Source: Gammaproteobacteria bacterium (lineage in GTDB: Bacteria; Pseudomonadota; Gammaproteobacteria; JACKNK01). Taken from it: a DNA stretch of 64,000 nt. Location: contig JACKNK010000006.1 in NCBI GenBank assembly GCA_024234955.1, forward strand, positions 186,001 through 250,000, given 5' to 3'. The position numbers and the translations under genes were made by a program. The notes under the pieces are model-generated. The model was given only the letters and a program-made list of their open reading frames with translations, had not been told where the DNA came from and did no database searches. Every line of letters begins with the position of its first letter. The stretch's first letter is position 1. Positions 19,817-28,802 of this stretch are shown piece after piece.

Positions 19817-20093
19817 TACCCCCACCCACGCATCGCCCAACAACCCGCGACCGATGCGGTTCGCTGCGCTCACCACATCCTACGTACCGGACACACCGCC
19901 AACCGCCACACCACCCGCCGACATCCCCCGTAGGATGTGGTGAGTAACACGAACCGCATCGATCGCGAACGGCCATAAATCCTCGACCGATGCGGTTCGC
20001 TACGCTCACCACATCCTACGGATTGCCACGGGTAAGATGCGGAGGGCTACCACCGCATCGCTCGCGCATCACCACCACGCAAAGGACCGCGTC
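19817..20093. repeat. REP cluster between the restriction gene and the RAYT gene (R3, R4, R5)
   Basis: Three 36-bp REP units: R3 minus at 19848-19883, R4 plus at 19930-19965 and R5 minus at 19984-20019. R4 and R5 form an inverted pair. The rest of the gap is GC-rich spacer with no coding signal. Confidence 0.93.
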
Positions 20094-20624
20094 ATGACCG
20101 AATATCGCCGCTTCGCACACCCTGGCGGGACGTGGTTCTTCACGGTCAATCTGGCGCAACGTCGCGGCAACACCCTGCTGGTCGATCACATCGCGGAACT
20201 CCGCGCGGCGTTCGATACGGTGAAACGCCGCCACCCGTTCGATATCGACGCCGTGGTGATCCTTCCCGATCACCTGCATTGCATCTGGACCCTGCCGCCG
20301 GGCGACGCGGATTACGCGACCCGCTGGGGCCTCATCAAGGCCAACTTCTCCCGTCGCATCGCAAGGGAGGAGCGCATCTCCGCGAGCCGCCATCAACGCG
20401 GCGAACGCGGGTTATGGCAACGGCGCTTCTGGGAACACCTGCTCCGCGACGACGAAGATGTCCGCCGCCACGTCGATTACATCCATTGGAACCCGGTGAA
20501 ACATGGCTGGGTGAATCGCGTCATCGAATGGCCCCATTCGAGCTTTCACCGCTACGTGAACGCCGGCGTGTACCCGGCGGATTGGGGCGGCGGGGCCGCG
20601 CTGGATGTGATGGCCGGGGAATGA
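20094..20624 (+). CDS. REP-associated tyrosine transposase (RAYT, Y1_Tnp)
   Basis: 176 aa from ATG 20094, preceded by AAAGGA. The IS200/IS605-type HUH nuclease shows the metal-binding H60-x-H62 (LPDHLHCIW) and the catalytic tyrosine Y129 in VDYIHWNPVKHG. RAYTs cut single-stranded REP DNA and are thought to spread REP elements. This copy is single, intact and placed between R5 and R6, the classic RAYT-REP arrangement. It has no insertion-sequence ends, so it is a domesticated rather than self-mobile element. Confidence 0.94.
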   Translation: MTEYRRFAHPGGTWFFTVNLAQRRGNTLLVDHIAELRAAFDTVKRRHPFDIDAVVILPDHLHCIWTLPPGDADYATRWGLIKANFSRRIAREERISASRHQRGERGLWQRRFWEHLLRDDEDVRRHVDYIHWNPVKHGWVNRVIEWPHSSFHRYVNAGVYPADWGGGAALDVMAGE

Positions 20625-20983
20625 CCCACCCGCCCCCGTAGGATGTGGTGAGCAACGCGAACCGCATCGGTCGAGGATCGGCGGTGGGCGCGATCGATGC
20701 GGTTCGCTGCGCTCACCACATCCTACGGACTGGCACAGGGTCAGCCCGTGAGTCCCCCGAAGTGGTGAGCCCAGCGAACCGCATCCGACGAAGTTGTCAC
20801 GAGCAGCCCTTGGCGCAAGCCGAAGGTGTTCCGCCGTCGGCGTTTGGTGGTCATTACGGCGCCGGTTGGTGGAACGCCCTGCGTTGAACGTGATACTCGC
20901 GTGTGACCGCCGTCATCGTGATAGGTGTGACTCGACCGGCAAAGCCGGTATAACCGCTCGATTCGTGGAATTGAGGAACGCCG
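20625..20983. repeat. REP cluster after the RAYT gene (R6, R7 and a partial R8)
   Basis: R6 plus at 20638-20673 and R7 minus at 20691-20726 form an inverted pair. A truncated, mutated unit R8 lies at 20762-20791 (GTGGTGAGCCCAGCGAACCG). From about 20800 to 20983 there is only the moeA leader; no gene is seen. Confidence 0.9.
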
Positions 20984-22186
20984 ATGCTGACCGTCGATGA
21001 AGTCTATGAGCGCCTGCTGGCCGTTGCGCCTCGCGTATTGGAGTCCGAGATCCTGCCGCTGGCGCAGTGCGACAACCGCGTGCTGGCGGAGGATGTGATC
21101 GCCGATCTGGATGTGCCGCCGCACGACAATTCGGCAATGGATGGTTACGCGGTACGCAGTGCGGACATCACGGCCTGCGGGACGCGGCTTCGCGTATCGC
21201 AGCGGATTCCCGCCGGGTCGATGGGCACCGAACTGGAACCGGGCACGGCGGCACGCATCTTTACCGGGGCGCCGGTGCCGCCGGGTGCCGACGCAGTGGT
21301 GATGCAGGAAGACACCGCAGCCGACGGCGATTACGTGGTCATCAACATCGTTCCGCCGCCGGGTGAGAGCGTACGCAAACGCGGTGAGGACATCAGCGCG
21401 GGCAAGCCGATCCTGCGCGCCGGGCATCATCTGCGTCCGCAGGAACTCGGGCTGGCGGCGTCGATCGGCGTCGCGGAGCTGACGGTGTTCCGGCGCCTCC
21501 GCGTGGCGACCTTCTCGACCGGCGACGAGCTGGTGCTTCCGGGCAAGCCGCTCGGCCCGGGTCAGATATACAACTCGAACCGGTACACGATGTTCGGGCT
21601 GCTGGCGCGCATGGGCTGCGAGGTGGTCGATCTGGGCGTGGTCGAGGACACGCTTGAGGCGACCAAGGCGGCACTGACCGAAGCGGCGGCGAAGGCGGAC
21701 CTGATTCTGACCAGCGGCGGGGTGTCGGTCGGCGAGGAAGACCACCTGAAACCGGCGGTTGAGTCGCTGGGGTCGCTGGATCTGTGGCGCATCGCGATGA
21801 AGCCGGGCAAGCCGCTGGCATATGGGTCCGTGAATGGCACACCGTTCATCGGCCTGCCAGGCAATCCGGTGTCGGTATTCGCCACCTTCCTGCTGTTTGC
21901 GCGACCGTTCCTGCGCACCATGATGGGCATAGAACGCGCGCTGCCGGAGGCGATCCGCGTCGAGGCCGGTTTCGACTGGCCGAAACCGGGCAAGCGCCAG
22001 GAATATCTGCGCGCACGGCTGCGTCGCGGCGGCGACGGTCATGCGATCGCGACCCTCTATCCTCATCAGGGTTCGGGCGTACTGACCTCGACCGTCTGGG
22101 CCGACGGTCTGGTGATCGTGCCGATCGGGGAGACGGTTGCCATCGGCGACCGCGTCCAATACCTGCCATTCGGGGACCTGCTATGA
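20984..22186 (+). CDS. moeA: Molybdopterin molybdenumtransferase
   Basis: 400 aa. It inserts molybdate into adenylated molybdopterin. Features are PPHDNSAMDGYAVRSADI, RIFTGAPVPPGADAVVMQED, the MoCF-binding segment ILTSGGVSVGEEDHLKPAVE and KPGKPLAYG with GLPGNPVSVF. It leads moaC and moaD with ATGA overlaps, so a supply of molybdenum cofactor is encoded here, fitting molybdoenzyme respiration. Confidence 0.95.
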   Translation: MLTVDEVYERLLAVAPRVLESEILPLAQCDNRVLAEDVIADLDVPPHDNSAMDGYAVRSADITACGTRLRVSQRIPAGSMGTELEPGTAARIFTGAPVPPGADAVVMQEDTAADGDYVVINIVPPPGESVRKRGEDISAGKPILRAGHHLRPQELGLAASIGVAELTVFRRLRVATFSTGDELVLPGKPLGPGQIYNSNRYTMFGLLARMGCEVVDLGVVEDTLEATKAALTEAAAKADLILTSGGVSVGEEDHLKPAVESLGSLDLWRIAMKPGKPLAYGSVNGTPFIGLPGNPVSVFATFLLFARPFLRTMMGIERALPEAIRVEAGFDWPKPGKRQEYLRARLRRGGDGHAIATLYPHQGSGVLTSTVWADGLVIVPIGETVAIGDRVQYLPFGDLL

Positions 22187-22668
22187 GCGGATTGACCCAC
22201 ATCGACGAGACCGGCGCGGCGCGCATGGTGGATGTCGGCGAGAAAGCCATCACGCAGCGCGAGGCGACCGCCGCCGCACGCATCCGCATGTTGCCGGAGA
22301 CGCTGGCACTGATTGTTGCGGGCGGCCACAAGAAGGGCGACGTGCTGGCGGTGGCGCGCATCGCCGGTATTCAGGCGGCCAAGCAGACGCCGGCCCTGAT
22401 CCCGCTCTGTCATCCGCTGATGCTCTCCAAGGTCAGCGTCGATCTGCAGCCCAACCCGGCAGAATCCTGCGTGGACATCACCGCGACCTGCGGTCTGGCC
22501 GGGCAGACCGGTGTGGAGATGGAGGCGCTGACCGCCGCCTCGGTGGCCGCGCTGACGGTCTACGACATGTGCAAGGCGGTGGATCGCGGCATGGTGATTG
22601 AACAGGTCCGACTGCTGGAAAAGAAGGGCGGCAAGAGCGGCCATTGGGTCGCGGAGGACGAGGCATGA
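22183..22668 (+). CDS. moaC: Cyclic pyranopterin monophosphate synthase
   Basis: 161 aa from ATG 22183, overlapping the moeA stop by four bases. It converts the MoaA product to cPMP. Diagnostic stretches: LTHIDETGAARMVDVGEKA, GHKKGDVLAVARIAGIQAAK, LIPLCHPLMLSKV, VEMEALTAASVAALTVYDMC and KAVDRGM. Second gene of the moeA-moaC-moaD operon. Confidence 0.95.
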   Translation: MSGLTHIDETGAARMVDVGEKAITQREATAAARIRMLPETLALIVAGGHKKGDVLAVARIAGIQAAKQTPALIPLCHPLMLSKVSVDLQPNPAESCVDITATCGLAGQTGVEMEALTAASVAALTVYDMCKAVDRGMVIEQVRLLEKKGGKSGHWVAEDEA

Positions 22669-22913
22669 TCCGCGTGCTTTATTTCGCCCGTCTGCGTGAG
22701 GCACTGGGCAGCGATGGCGAACAGATCGCCCCCGACGTCGGCAATATCGCCGACCTGAAAGCGGTTTTGGCCGCACGAGGCGGGGTGTGGCAGAGCGAAT
22801 TCGCCGACAACCCGCGTCTGCTGGCCTCGGTGAATCAGGACATGGCCGGCAACGACACGCCGGTCGTCGATGGCGATGAGGTTGGATTCTTTCCGCCGGT
22901 CACCGGCGGCTGA
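22665..22913 (+). CDS. moaD: Molybdopterin synthase small subunit
   Basis: 82 aa from ATG 22665 (ATGA overlap with moaC). Ubiquitin-like sulfur carrier. VLYFARLREALG opens the fold, and DGDEVGFFPPVTGG ends in the Gly-Gly that is activated as thiocarboxylate. moaE is not adjacent. Its last 14 bases overlap the convergent membrane glycosyl gene. Confidence 0.93.
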   Translation: MIRVLYFARLREALGSDGEQIAPDVGNIADLKAVLAARGGVWQSEFADNPRLLASVNQDMAGNDTPVVDGDEVGFFPPVTGG

Positions 22914-24609
22914 AGGCGCTCCGACGCCGCCACACCAGGCCCAGCCAGATCAGCAAGCCAAGGCCGGATGACGCGAAACCGGCCCATTCCTGCGGCAACC
23001 TTTGCCATTCGGCGCGGAAGCGATGCCGGCCCGGCGGAACCTCAACCTGGATCAGACCGGACGGATTCGCGCTGCGGTGGGCAATGGGCGCATCGTCCCG
23101 GCGCATCGTCCAGGCCGGGAAGTCAAACATCGACAGGCGCAGGGGCACGGGGGTGGCGTGCGGATTGACCACCTCCCACTGCGTGGCGCGATCCGGCATC
23201 ACGATGGATGCACATTCCAGCGACTGAAGGGCGCATTCCTTGGCCTGCCCGCCCTGTTCGAGCCATTCCAGCCAGGCGGACAGTTGCGCCTCACCGGGGC
23301 GGAACTCCGGAATGCCCTTGAAAGGGGCCGTACGCAGCGCCTCGACATCCATTGGCCGACCTTCGATGAAATCCATCTTCACCACCAGCCCGGCCCCGAT
23401 CAGCAGATGCAGGGCCAGCAACGCGACCCCGATCCGGATTGCGCGGCGTGCGTGCGTGCGGATGGCGTGATCGAGCACCAGAACCAGCGCGAGCAGCGCC
23501 GTCAACTGCACCACGACCACAAAACGGAAGGGGAACTGCACTTTCAGGAGCGGACTGTCCAGCATCCACAGCGGGTAAGCGAGTTCGCTGCCGAGCGCCA
23601 ACGCGACCCCTGAGACCATCAGCAAACCGGTTATGGCGCGGCGGCGCGGGGCGTCCATTTCTGCACCCTGACCGCGCAGATACCCGAATACGCCAAGCAC
23701 TGTAGGCAGCAGCAGCAACGGCACCGCGACCTGCATCGTCGGCCAGCGCATGCCGTGCACCGGTGCGGTGAACACGGGCAGCAGGAAGGCGTTATCCGGC
23801 TTGTAGAACGCGGTCCAGTTGACGGTGCTGGCGAGATCGAACGAGGTGAGCGCGGGAATCAGATGCAAGCCGGCCAGCATCAGCGCGATGACGACGCTCA
23901 GCGCCCACCACCGCAACCAGCTGCCGAATCGGTTCCAGGGCCTGCCGTCACCGCGCCCGATGTGCCGCAACCCCAGGTGCCGCAACCCGAGGGCGCTGAA
24001 TCCGATCAAGGCCATCAAGCCGGTGAGGGTGTGCATCAGGATGACCGCTGCCAGCGCCAGGATCACGCCGGGATCGAGCCGGCTTTCGGGGTCTCGATCC
24101 CCCCGCAGCAGCGCGTAGCCCAGCGCGGTGAGCGCGGCGAAGCTGGTTGCCCAGGGCAGGCCGCTGAAATGCAGCGCGATCAGGAAAGGCACAGGCGCCA
24201 GTTGCAGGGCCATCGCGCCCAGAGTGGCCGACAGCCGGGCAACGCCATGCGAACGGAACAGAGCCAACGCGAACGCCCCGGTAAGCAGACTTGCCGCCAG
24301 CTCGAAGATACGGATCGACACCCAGATGTCGTCGATCAGCAGATTGAGCAGCGCAACCCCGTAAAAGTAACCGGGGGCGTAGTACAGCAACGCCGGACTG
24401 CCCAGACCGTAATTGCTGGCATGCACCCAACGCGGATACAGCTCCAGATTCGCCAGGCTCGCGCCCATCTGATCGACCCACAACAGATGGGCAATGAAGT
24501 CCATGTTCGGGGCGCCGACCTCGAACCACAGATGTGGCGACTGCACCAGGGCGGCGGTCAGCAACAGCGCCAGCCAGGATGTGGCCTGGGTAAGCCGGTG
24601 CGGCATCAT
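22900..24609 (-). CDS. Integral membrane GT-C/PTPS-related-like protein
   Basis: 569 aa from ATG 24609 (an in-frame ATG at 24630 is possible), overlapping the deacetylase stop. It has about eleven hydrophobic segments. The N-terminal loop with NMDFIAHLLWVDQMG, LYPRWVHASNYGLGSPALLY and YAPGYFYG resembles the large '6-pyruvoyl-tetrahydropterin synthase-related' membrane family and polyprenyl-sugar glycosyltransferases (GT-C), which carry an Asp in the first extracytoplasmic loop. A C-terminal soluble part ends before a last helix. It is probably the final gene of the glycan operon and may transfer a lipid-linked sugar. Confidence 0.75.
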   Translation of the reverse strand: MMPHRLTQATSWLALLLTAALVQSPHLWFEVGAPNMDFIAHLLWVDQMGASLANLELYPRWVHASNYGLGSPALLYYAPGYFYGVALLNLLIDDIWVSIRIFELAASLLTGAFALALFRSHGVARLSATLGAMALQLAPVPFLIALHFSGLPWATSFAALTALGYALLRGDRDPESRLDPGVILALAAVILMHTLTGLMALIGFSALGLRHLGLRHIGRGDGRPWNRFGSWLRWWALSVVIALMLAGLHLIPALTSFDLASTVNWTAFYKPDNAFLLPVFTAPVHGMRWPTMQVAVPLLLLPTVLGVFGYLRGQGAEMDAPRRRAITGLLMVSGVALALGSELAYPLWMLDSPLLKVQFPFRFVVVVQLTALLALVLVLDHAIRTHARRAIRIGVALLALHLLIGAGLVVKMDFIEGRPMDVEALRTAPFKGIPEFRPGEAQLSAWLEWLEQGGQAKECALQSLECASIVMPDRATQWEVVNPHATPVPLRLSMFDFPAWTMRRDDAPIAHRSANPSGLIQVEVPPGRHRFRAEWQRLPQEWAGFASSGLGLLIWLGLVWRRRSAFSRR

Positions 24610-25484
24610 GGATGCGAGGAGAGCGACCATTCCGGGAGGGTATCTCGCGGGATGTGCTTGTCGAGAAGCTCGCCAATGGGTGCGAAGCGGAAGTCGCGCA
24701 GCAGTTGCGGCACTTTGACCCGCATCGCATCCAGGCGGGTGTAATGCAGCAGGCGCTCGGCGAACGGCATGGGGATGCGCGGCTTGGCTGGATCGAATTC
24801 CGGCGGATGGATGTACACCATCGCGGCACGGCCACGCCGCTGACAATGGCGCAAGGCCGCTCGCACCAGGGGATAGGGCAGCAGGCGCAGATAGATGCCG
24901 CCGGCGATCGGTAGATTGCGCAGCGGGAAACGCAGCACGGTGGGCGGATATTCGATCAGGCTGTGACCGGCGGGTGTGTGCAGGCGGAACGGATCGTGCG
25001 GCGCATCCGGAATCCCGTAGATCGGGGTCCGGGTCGGATAGATGCTGGAGTCGTATTCGATGCCCGCCTCGGCGAGGATGTCCAACGCCCAGGCGGCCTC
25101 TCGGGTGATCGACCAATAGGCGGCGCGATACCCGCGCACCGGTCCGGCCCCTGCCCGATCCAGTGCCTCCAGGCTGCGCTGCAGGTCCTCCCGGAACTGT
25201 TCCGGGGTCTGGCGGTGCACCAGGCGATGCGCGTATCCGTGGCAGGCGAGTTCATGTCCGGCATCGGCGATGCGGCGGATCAAATCCGGATGACGCGCGG
25301 CAACATGCCCAAGCACGAAAAAGGTGCCACGTGCCTGACCATCGGCAAGCACCCTGAGCAGGGTTTCGGTGGTCTCGACCACCCGATCCGGAACCCGCTC
25401 CCAATCGCCCTCGGACAACCCGAGCACGGAGTGATACCAGTCCTCGATATCGACGCTCAGCGCGATCGGCGTGGGCTCATGCAC
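24606..25484 (-). CDS. Polysaccharide deacetylase, exosortase-locus type
   Basis: 292 aa, GTG start at 25484, eight bases inside the glycosyltransferase gene end. The NodB-type domain is clear: LSVDIEDWYHS (the D-x-E/D-D first motif), GTFFVLGHVAARHPDLIR, HELACHGYAHRLVHRQ with the metal-site histidines, and GYRAAYWSI. The C-terminal part, GIYLRLLPYPLVRAALRH then MVYIHPPEFDP, resembles DUF3473 of deacetylases found next to XrtA exosortases. It should remove acetyl groups from an exported polysaccharide or lipid-linked sugar. Confidence 0.88.
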   Translation of the reverse strand: MHEPTPIALSVDIEDWYHSVLGLSEGDWERVPDRVVETTETLLRVLADGQARGTFFVLGHVAARHPDLIRRIADAGHELACHGYAHRLVHRQTPEQFREDLQRSLEALDRAGAGPVRGYRAAYWSITREAAWALDILAEAGIEYDSSIYPTRTPIYGIPDAPHDPFRLHTPAGHSLIEYPPTVLRFPLRNLPIAGGIYLRLLPYPLVRAALRHCQRRGRAAMVYIHPPEFDPAKPRIPMPFAERLLHYTRLDAMRVKVPQLLRDFRFAPIGELLDKHIPRDTLPEWSLSSHP

Positions 25485-26187
25485 GCCGACTGCCCGGCAA
25501 TGCGATGGCGAGACGCAGCATGTTGCGCAGGGTGCGTGGGACGCGGCGGGCGATATTGATCGGCGCGGGACGCTTTTCTTCGATCTCCATCGGCAATTCG
25601 CAGACCCGCAGATCCGCACGCTCCATGCGGATCACCAGTTCGGTGGTGAAGATGTCCGCATCGGTCTGACATTCCGCCGCGATGCGCTTGCCGTGATCGG
25701 CACGAAACGCCTTGATGCCGTGCGTGTCCGAACACTTCATGCGGAACGCCAGACGCAGGAAGGCGTTGAATCCCCAGGTGATGAAGCGGCGCAGGCGGGG
25801 ACGATTGTCGCGCGCGCCGGGGGCGCGCTTGGAACCGATCACGGCGTCATAGCGCCGCAACAGGACTTCGCTGATTTCCACGAAGGCGACATCGTAGAAG
25901 TCGATCTCGAAACACACGATGTCCCGACCCCGCGCATCCAGGATGCCGGCCCGGAGCGCCCCACCGTAGTTCGGTTCGGGATAGCGCAGAACCCGCAGAC
26001 TGGGCAGCCGCTGGGCGAGTTCGGCGGCAATTTCTGCGGTGCCGTCGCGGCTGCCGTTCTCGCAAAGCACCAGTTCGTACTCGATGCCGAGCGCATCGAT
26101 GCCGGCAGTGAGGTCGCCGACTGCCGCTTCGAGGATGCCCATCTCGTTGTAGACCGGGATGAGCACGGACACGGCGGGGGAGGTCAT
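25477..26187 (-). CDS. Family 2 glycosyltransferase (DPM1-like)
   Basis: 236 aa GT-A fold enzyme. SVLIPVYNEMGILEAAV is the nucleotide-sugar opening, and CFEIDFYDVAFVEI occupies the position of the metal-binding DxD. DTHGIKAFRADHGKRIA matches the dolichyl-phosphate-mannose synthase group. It would attach a sugar to a polyprenyl phosphate. Start ATGA overlaps the oxidoreductase stop. Confidence 0.85.
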   Translation of the reverse strand: MTSPAVSVLIPVYNEMGILEAAVGDLTAGIDALGIEYELVLCENGSRDGTAEIAAELAQRLPSLRVLRYPEPNYGGALRAGILDARGRDIVCFEIDFYDVAFVEISEVLLRRYDAVIGSKRAPGARDNRPRLRRFITWGFNAFLRLAFRMKCSDTHGIKAFRADHGKRIAAECQTDADIFTTELVIRMERADLRVCELPMEIEEKRPAPINIARRVPRTLRNMLRLAIALPGSRRA

Positions 26188-27554
26188 TTCAGATCGGTCC
26201 CCGGGCTGGGCGTTGTCGGCGCGTTCTGCGGGATGCCGAGCAGACTTTGCGCGGCGTCACGCCCGTACAGAATGGCGTCTTCCATCGATGAATAATCCCA
26301 CTTGCCGTATCGACCCGTGGAAAGGATGCCGTGTGCACGCAGAAATTCATGAATCGTCGCCGTGGCCTCAGCGTGATGCGCATCGTAGATCACATAGGCA
26401 TAGGGCATGCGCAACGGCCATTCCACGGCGATTTCGGATTCATCTTTCAGCCAGCCCATGTCTTTGAGCCCGGATATCGCGTCCGCACGCGCCTGCTCGG
26501 CATCCAGCGGGCGGTCCCGATTGTAGGACTGTTCCACCCAGACGCTGCTGTGACCGTCCGGTGCCATGCTGGGTGCAATGTTGCTGAAACAGCCGACGCG
26601 GTAGAACGGGTACTTCTCCTCCGGGACATACACCCAGTGACGCCCGCCGGTGTGGTTCGCCTTGATGCCCAGACACAGCGCCCAGACCGAACTCCAGGAA
26701 AGACGGTCGCAGGCCGCGCGCACCGGTTCGGGCAGGTCGGCGATCAAGGCGCACAGCACGGGCAGCGGCAAGGTGCTGATCAGGGTTTGATAGTCGGTTT
26801 CCAGGCCGGTATCGAAACCCACACGTCGATTCACCGCATCGATCCGCACCGCCTCGTGGGCATACTCGATGGGACCGGCATGTCGAGCCCAGGCCTCGCT
26901 GAGAATCTGGATGCCGCCGTGGCGGGGATACTCAAAACGTGCGTTGTAGCCTGACGAGGCGTCGCGCAGGCCCAGCGCTCCGGCGACGACCTTGTCCAGC
27001 GGCGCTGGCGGCACGAATCGGTTCATCCAGTCCGTGGTCATGGCGGACGGCGGCACGCCCCAGAGTTTGGTGTTGTACGGAATCATGAAATGGCGCGCGA
27101 TCCCGTTGCCGACACTGTGACGAATCCAGGTTTCAAAATCGGGGGCGTCGCGCTCCGGGGTGCGTTCCGGGGCGCGGTCCTGGTCGCGCGCCGCGATATA
27201 GCCGAGCAGGCATTCATTCACCACGGGTAAAGGCAGGCCGTACAGATTGGTCTGGAACGGGTACGGCGTATACACGCGGTGCGAGTGGATCCAGGCATCT
27301 CGGGTAACGGTGGTCAGCTCGCCGGGCAGCCACTCGTTCACCTGCGCGGCGATCTTGGGGTCGCGGAAATGCAGAAAATGGCCGGTGTAATCGAAGCGGT
27401 AGGCGCCGTTCTGTTTGCTGCGCACCAAGCCCCCTGGCGTGGTCTCCTTTTCGAACAGGGCGACATTCGGGTGTTTGCCCCGCCGGAGGTGATAGGCAGC
27501 GCTCATCCCGGTCAGGCCCGCCCCCAATATCACGACGCGATCCGGGCGACTCAT
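26184..27554 (-). CDS. FAD-dependent oxidoreductase of the UDP-galactopyranose mutase / amine oxidase type
   Basis: 456 aa. The N-terminal Rossmann motif is VVILGAGLTGMSAAYHL, followed by LFEKETTPGGLVRS. GHFLHFRDPK and NTKLWGVPPSAMTTDWM resemble UGM-like sugar-modifying flavoproteins rather than protoporphyrinogen oxidase. In this operon it probably rearranges or oxidises a nucleotide or lipid-linked sugar. The exact substrate is unknown. Confidence 0.78.
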   Translation of the reverse strand: MSRPDRVVILGAGLTGMSAAYHLRRGKHPNVALFEKETTPGGLVRSKQNGAYRFDYTGHFLHFRDPKIAAQVNEWLPGELTTVTRDAWIHSHRVYTPYPFQTNLYGLPLPVVNECLLGYIAARDQDRAPERTPERDAPDFETWIRHSVGNGIARHFMIPYNTKLWGVPPSAMTTDWMNRFVPPAPLDKVVAGALGLRDASSGYNARFEYPRHGGIQILSEAWARHAGPIEYAHEAVRIDAVNRRVGFDTGLETDYQTLISTLPLPVLCALIADLPEPVRAACDRLSWSSVWALCLGIKANHTGGRHWVYVPEEKYPFYRVGCFSNIAPSMAPDGHSSVWVEQSYNRDRPLDAEQARADAISGLKDMGWLKDESEIAVEWPLRMPYAYVIYDAHHAEATATIHEFLRAHGILSTGRYGKWDYSSMEDAILYGRDAAQSLLGIPQNAPTTPSPGTDLK

Positions 27555-28561
27555 TTCGACGCGGGCCCCACCTCGTCGCCATGCAGCCGATTCAATGAGA
27601 AGCCCCCGACAATCAGATAGACAAGCCCGACCACGGTGATGGGTACGAAAAACGCGACATGCACCAGCAGCGAATAGGCGATGGCCGTCTCGCTGCCGAC
27701 ATGGAACAAGGCAAGCGACTCGACCGTGGCGAGCTGTACCGCACCGATGTATCCAGGCGCCTGTGGCACCAGACAGGCGATATTCACCACAACCATGACG
27801 AATAACGCACTGTGCAACGGGATTTCCTGATCCAGGCCCAACGCCACCAGGACCATGAGATACATGCAGGCCTCAAAAATCCAGCGCAGATAAACCAACA
27901 CCACGAGGCGAAACGACAGATGCGGTTGATCGGGCGTATTGGCCCCGATCAGGAAGCTGCTCAGATACCAGATGAGGTGATTGGCCACACGCGGCGACTG
28001 CGGCGCAATCCAGCGTTCGATCAAGCCGCGTCGGAGCGCGTGCGAACGCCTGAGTACCATCAGGCCTAGGGAAAACAGCAACATTCCCAGCAACAACCAT
28101 TCGGATGCGTGCTTCAGCCATGTCGGATAGGGCAATACCAAGGTAATCACCAAGGCGACCGACAGCAGTGCATAGGCGTCGAGCAAGCGCTCAATCACAA
28201 TGGAACCTAATGCGGTGGTCTTGCTGACAGGCTCACGCTCCCCGACCACATATGCCCGTGCGAACTCACCCAGTCGGGCAGGCAACAAATTGTTCGCCAT
28301 ATAACCGATCGCCACGGGCGAAAACAGGCGAACAACAGGGATCGTCGCACTCGGCATCAAGAGAATTCGCCAACCTGCGGCACGCGCCACAAACCCAAGC
28401 AGACCCACCAAAGCACCGCCGAAAAACCAGCCCCAATCCGCCTGACGCAAGACCGCCCAGGTTTCTGCCCAGGAGATGTCGCGAAATGCAAGGTAACTGA
28501 AAACGACGCTCACGCTGATCGCAAGCAAGGTCGAAATGAAACGTCGCACGCTGGGAGTCAT
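27551..28561 (-). CDS. Lysylphosphatidylglycerol synthase TM-region / flippase-like membrane protein
   Basis: 336 aa from ATG 28561, a start with better membrane topology than the upstream codon at 28603. Eight or so hydrophobic helices include SVVFSYLAFRDISW, GYMANNLLPARLGEFARAYVV and NIACLVPQAPGYIGAVQLAT, which are marks of the UPF0104/AglD-like family found with polyprenyl glycosyltransferases. First gene of the five-gene glycan operon; it may flip or accept a lipid-linked sugar. Confidence 0.85.
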   Translation of the reverse strand: MTPSVRRFISTLLAISVSVVFSYLAFRDISWAETWAVLRQADWGWFFGGALVGLLGFVARAAGWRILLMPSATIPVVRLFSPVAIGYMANNLLPARLGEFARAYVVGEREPVSKTTALGSIVIERLLDAYALLSVALVITLVLPYPTWLKHASEWLLLGMLLFSLGLMVLRRSHALRRGLIERWIAPQSPRVANHLIWYLSSFLIGANTPDQPHLSFRLVVLVYLRWIFEACMYLMVLVALGLDQEIPLHSALFVMVVVNIACLVPQAPGYIGAVQLATVESLALFHVGSETAIAYSLLVHVAFFVPITVVGLVYLIVGGFSLNRLHGDEVGPASK

Positions 28562-28692
28562 GATGCCTATTCGCAAAAAATCGCCCGCCGGTTTATGCCG
28601 CATCGGGGTATGGGGGGAGCGTAGCTAGCGCATCGAACAGGGTCAAAACCTGTGTGCTGATTTCGTCGGGTGCATCAGCAAACGCTGATCGG

Positions 28693-28698
28693 TATAAT
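28693..28698 (+). promoter_or_regulatory. Candidate -10 element for the cytochrome gene
   Basis: A perfect TATAAT lies 105 bases upstream of the cytochrome start. No good -35 is visible 17 bases further up. A partial FNR-like site, CCGAT-N4-ATCAA, sits downstream at 28715-28728. Both are suggestions only. Confidence 0.35.
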
Positions 28699-28802
28699 CC
28701 GAACGTTTTTCCGCCCGATTTCCATCAACCACGTTTTTAACTATTGCCACTTGGACCGCATTTCCGGTCTCACAGTTCGGCGCTTTTGCAAGGGGGTTCC
28801 GC

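Noticed and set aside
20094..20624. Complete IS200/IS605 insertion sequence
   Set aside because: No typical left and right ends or tnpB; neighbours are REP units, so it is a RAYT.
23755..24744. 329-aa plus-strand open frame
   Set aside because: Antisense to the GT-C-like gene; hydrophilic, Gln/Gly/Arg-rich composition typical of shadows of membrane genes.
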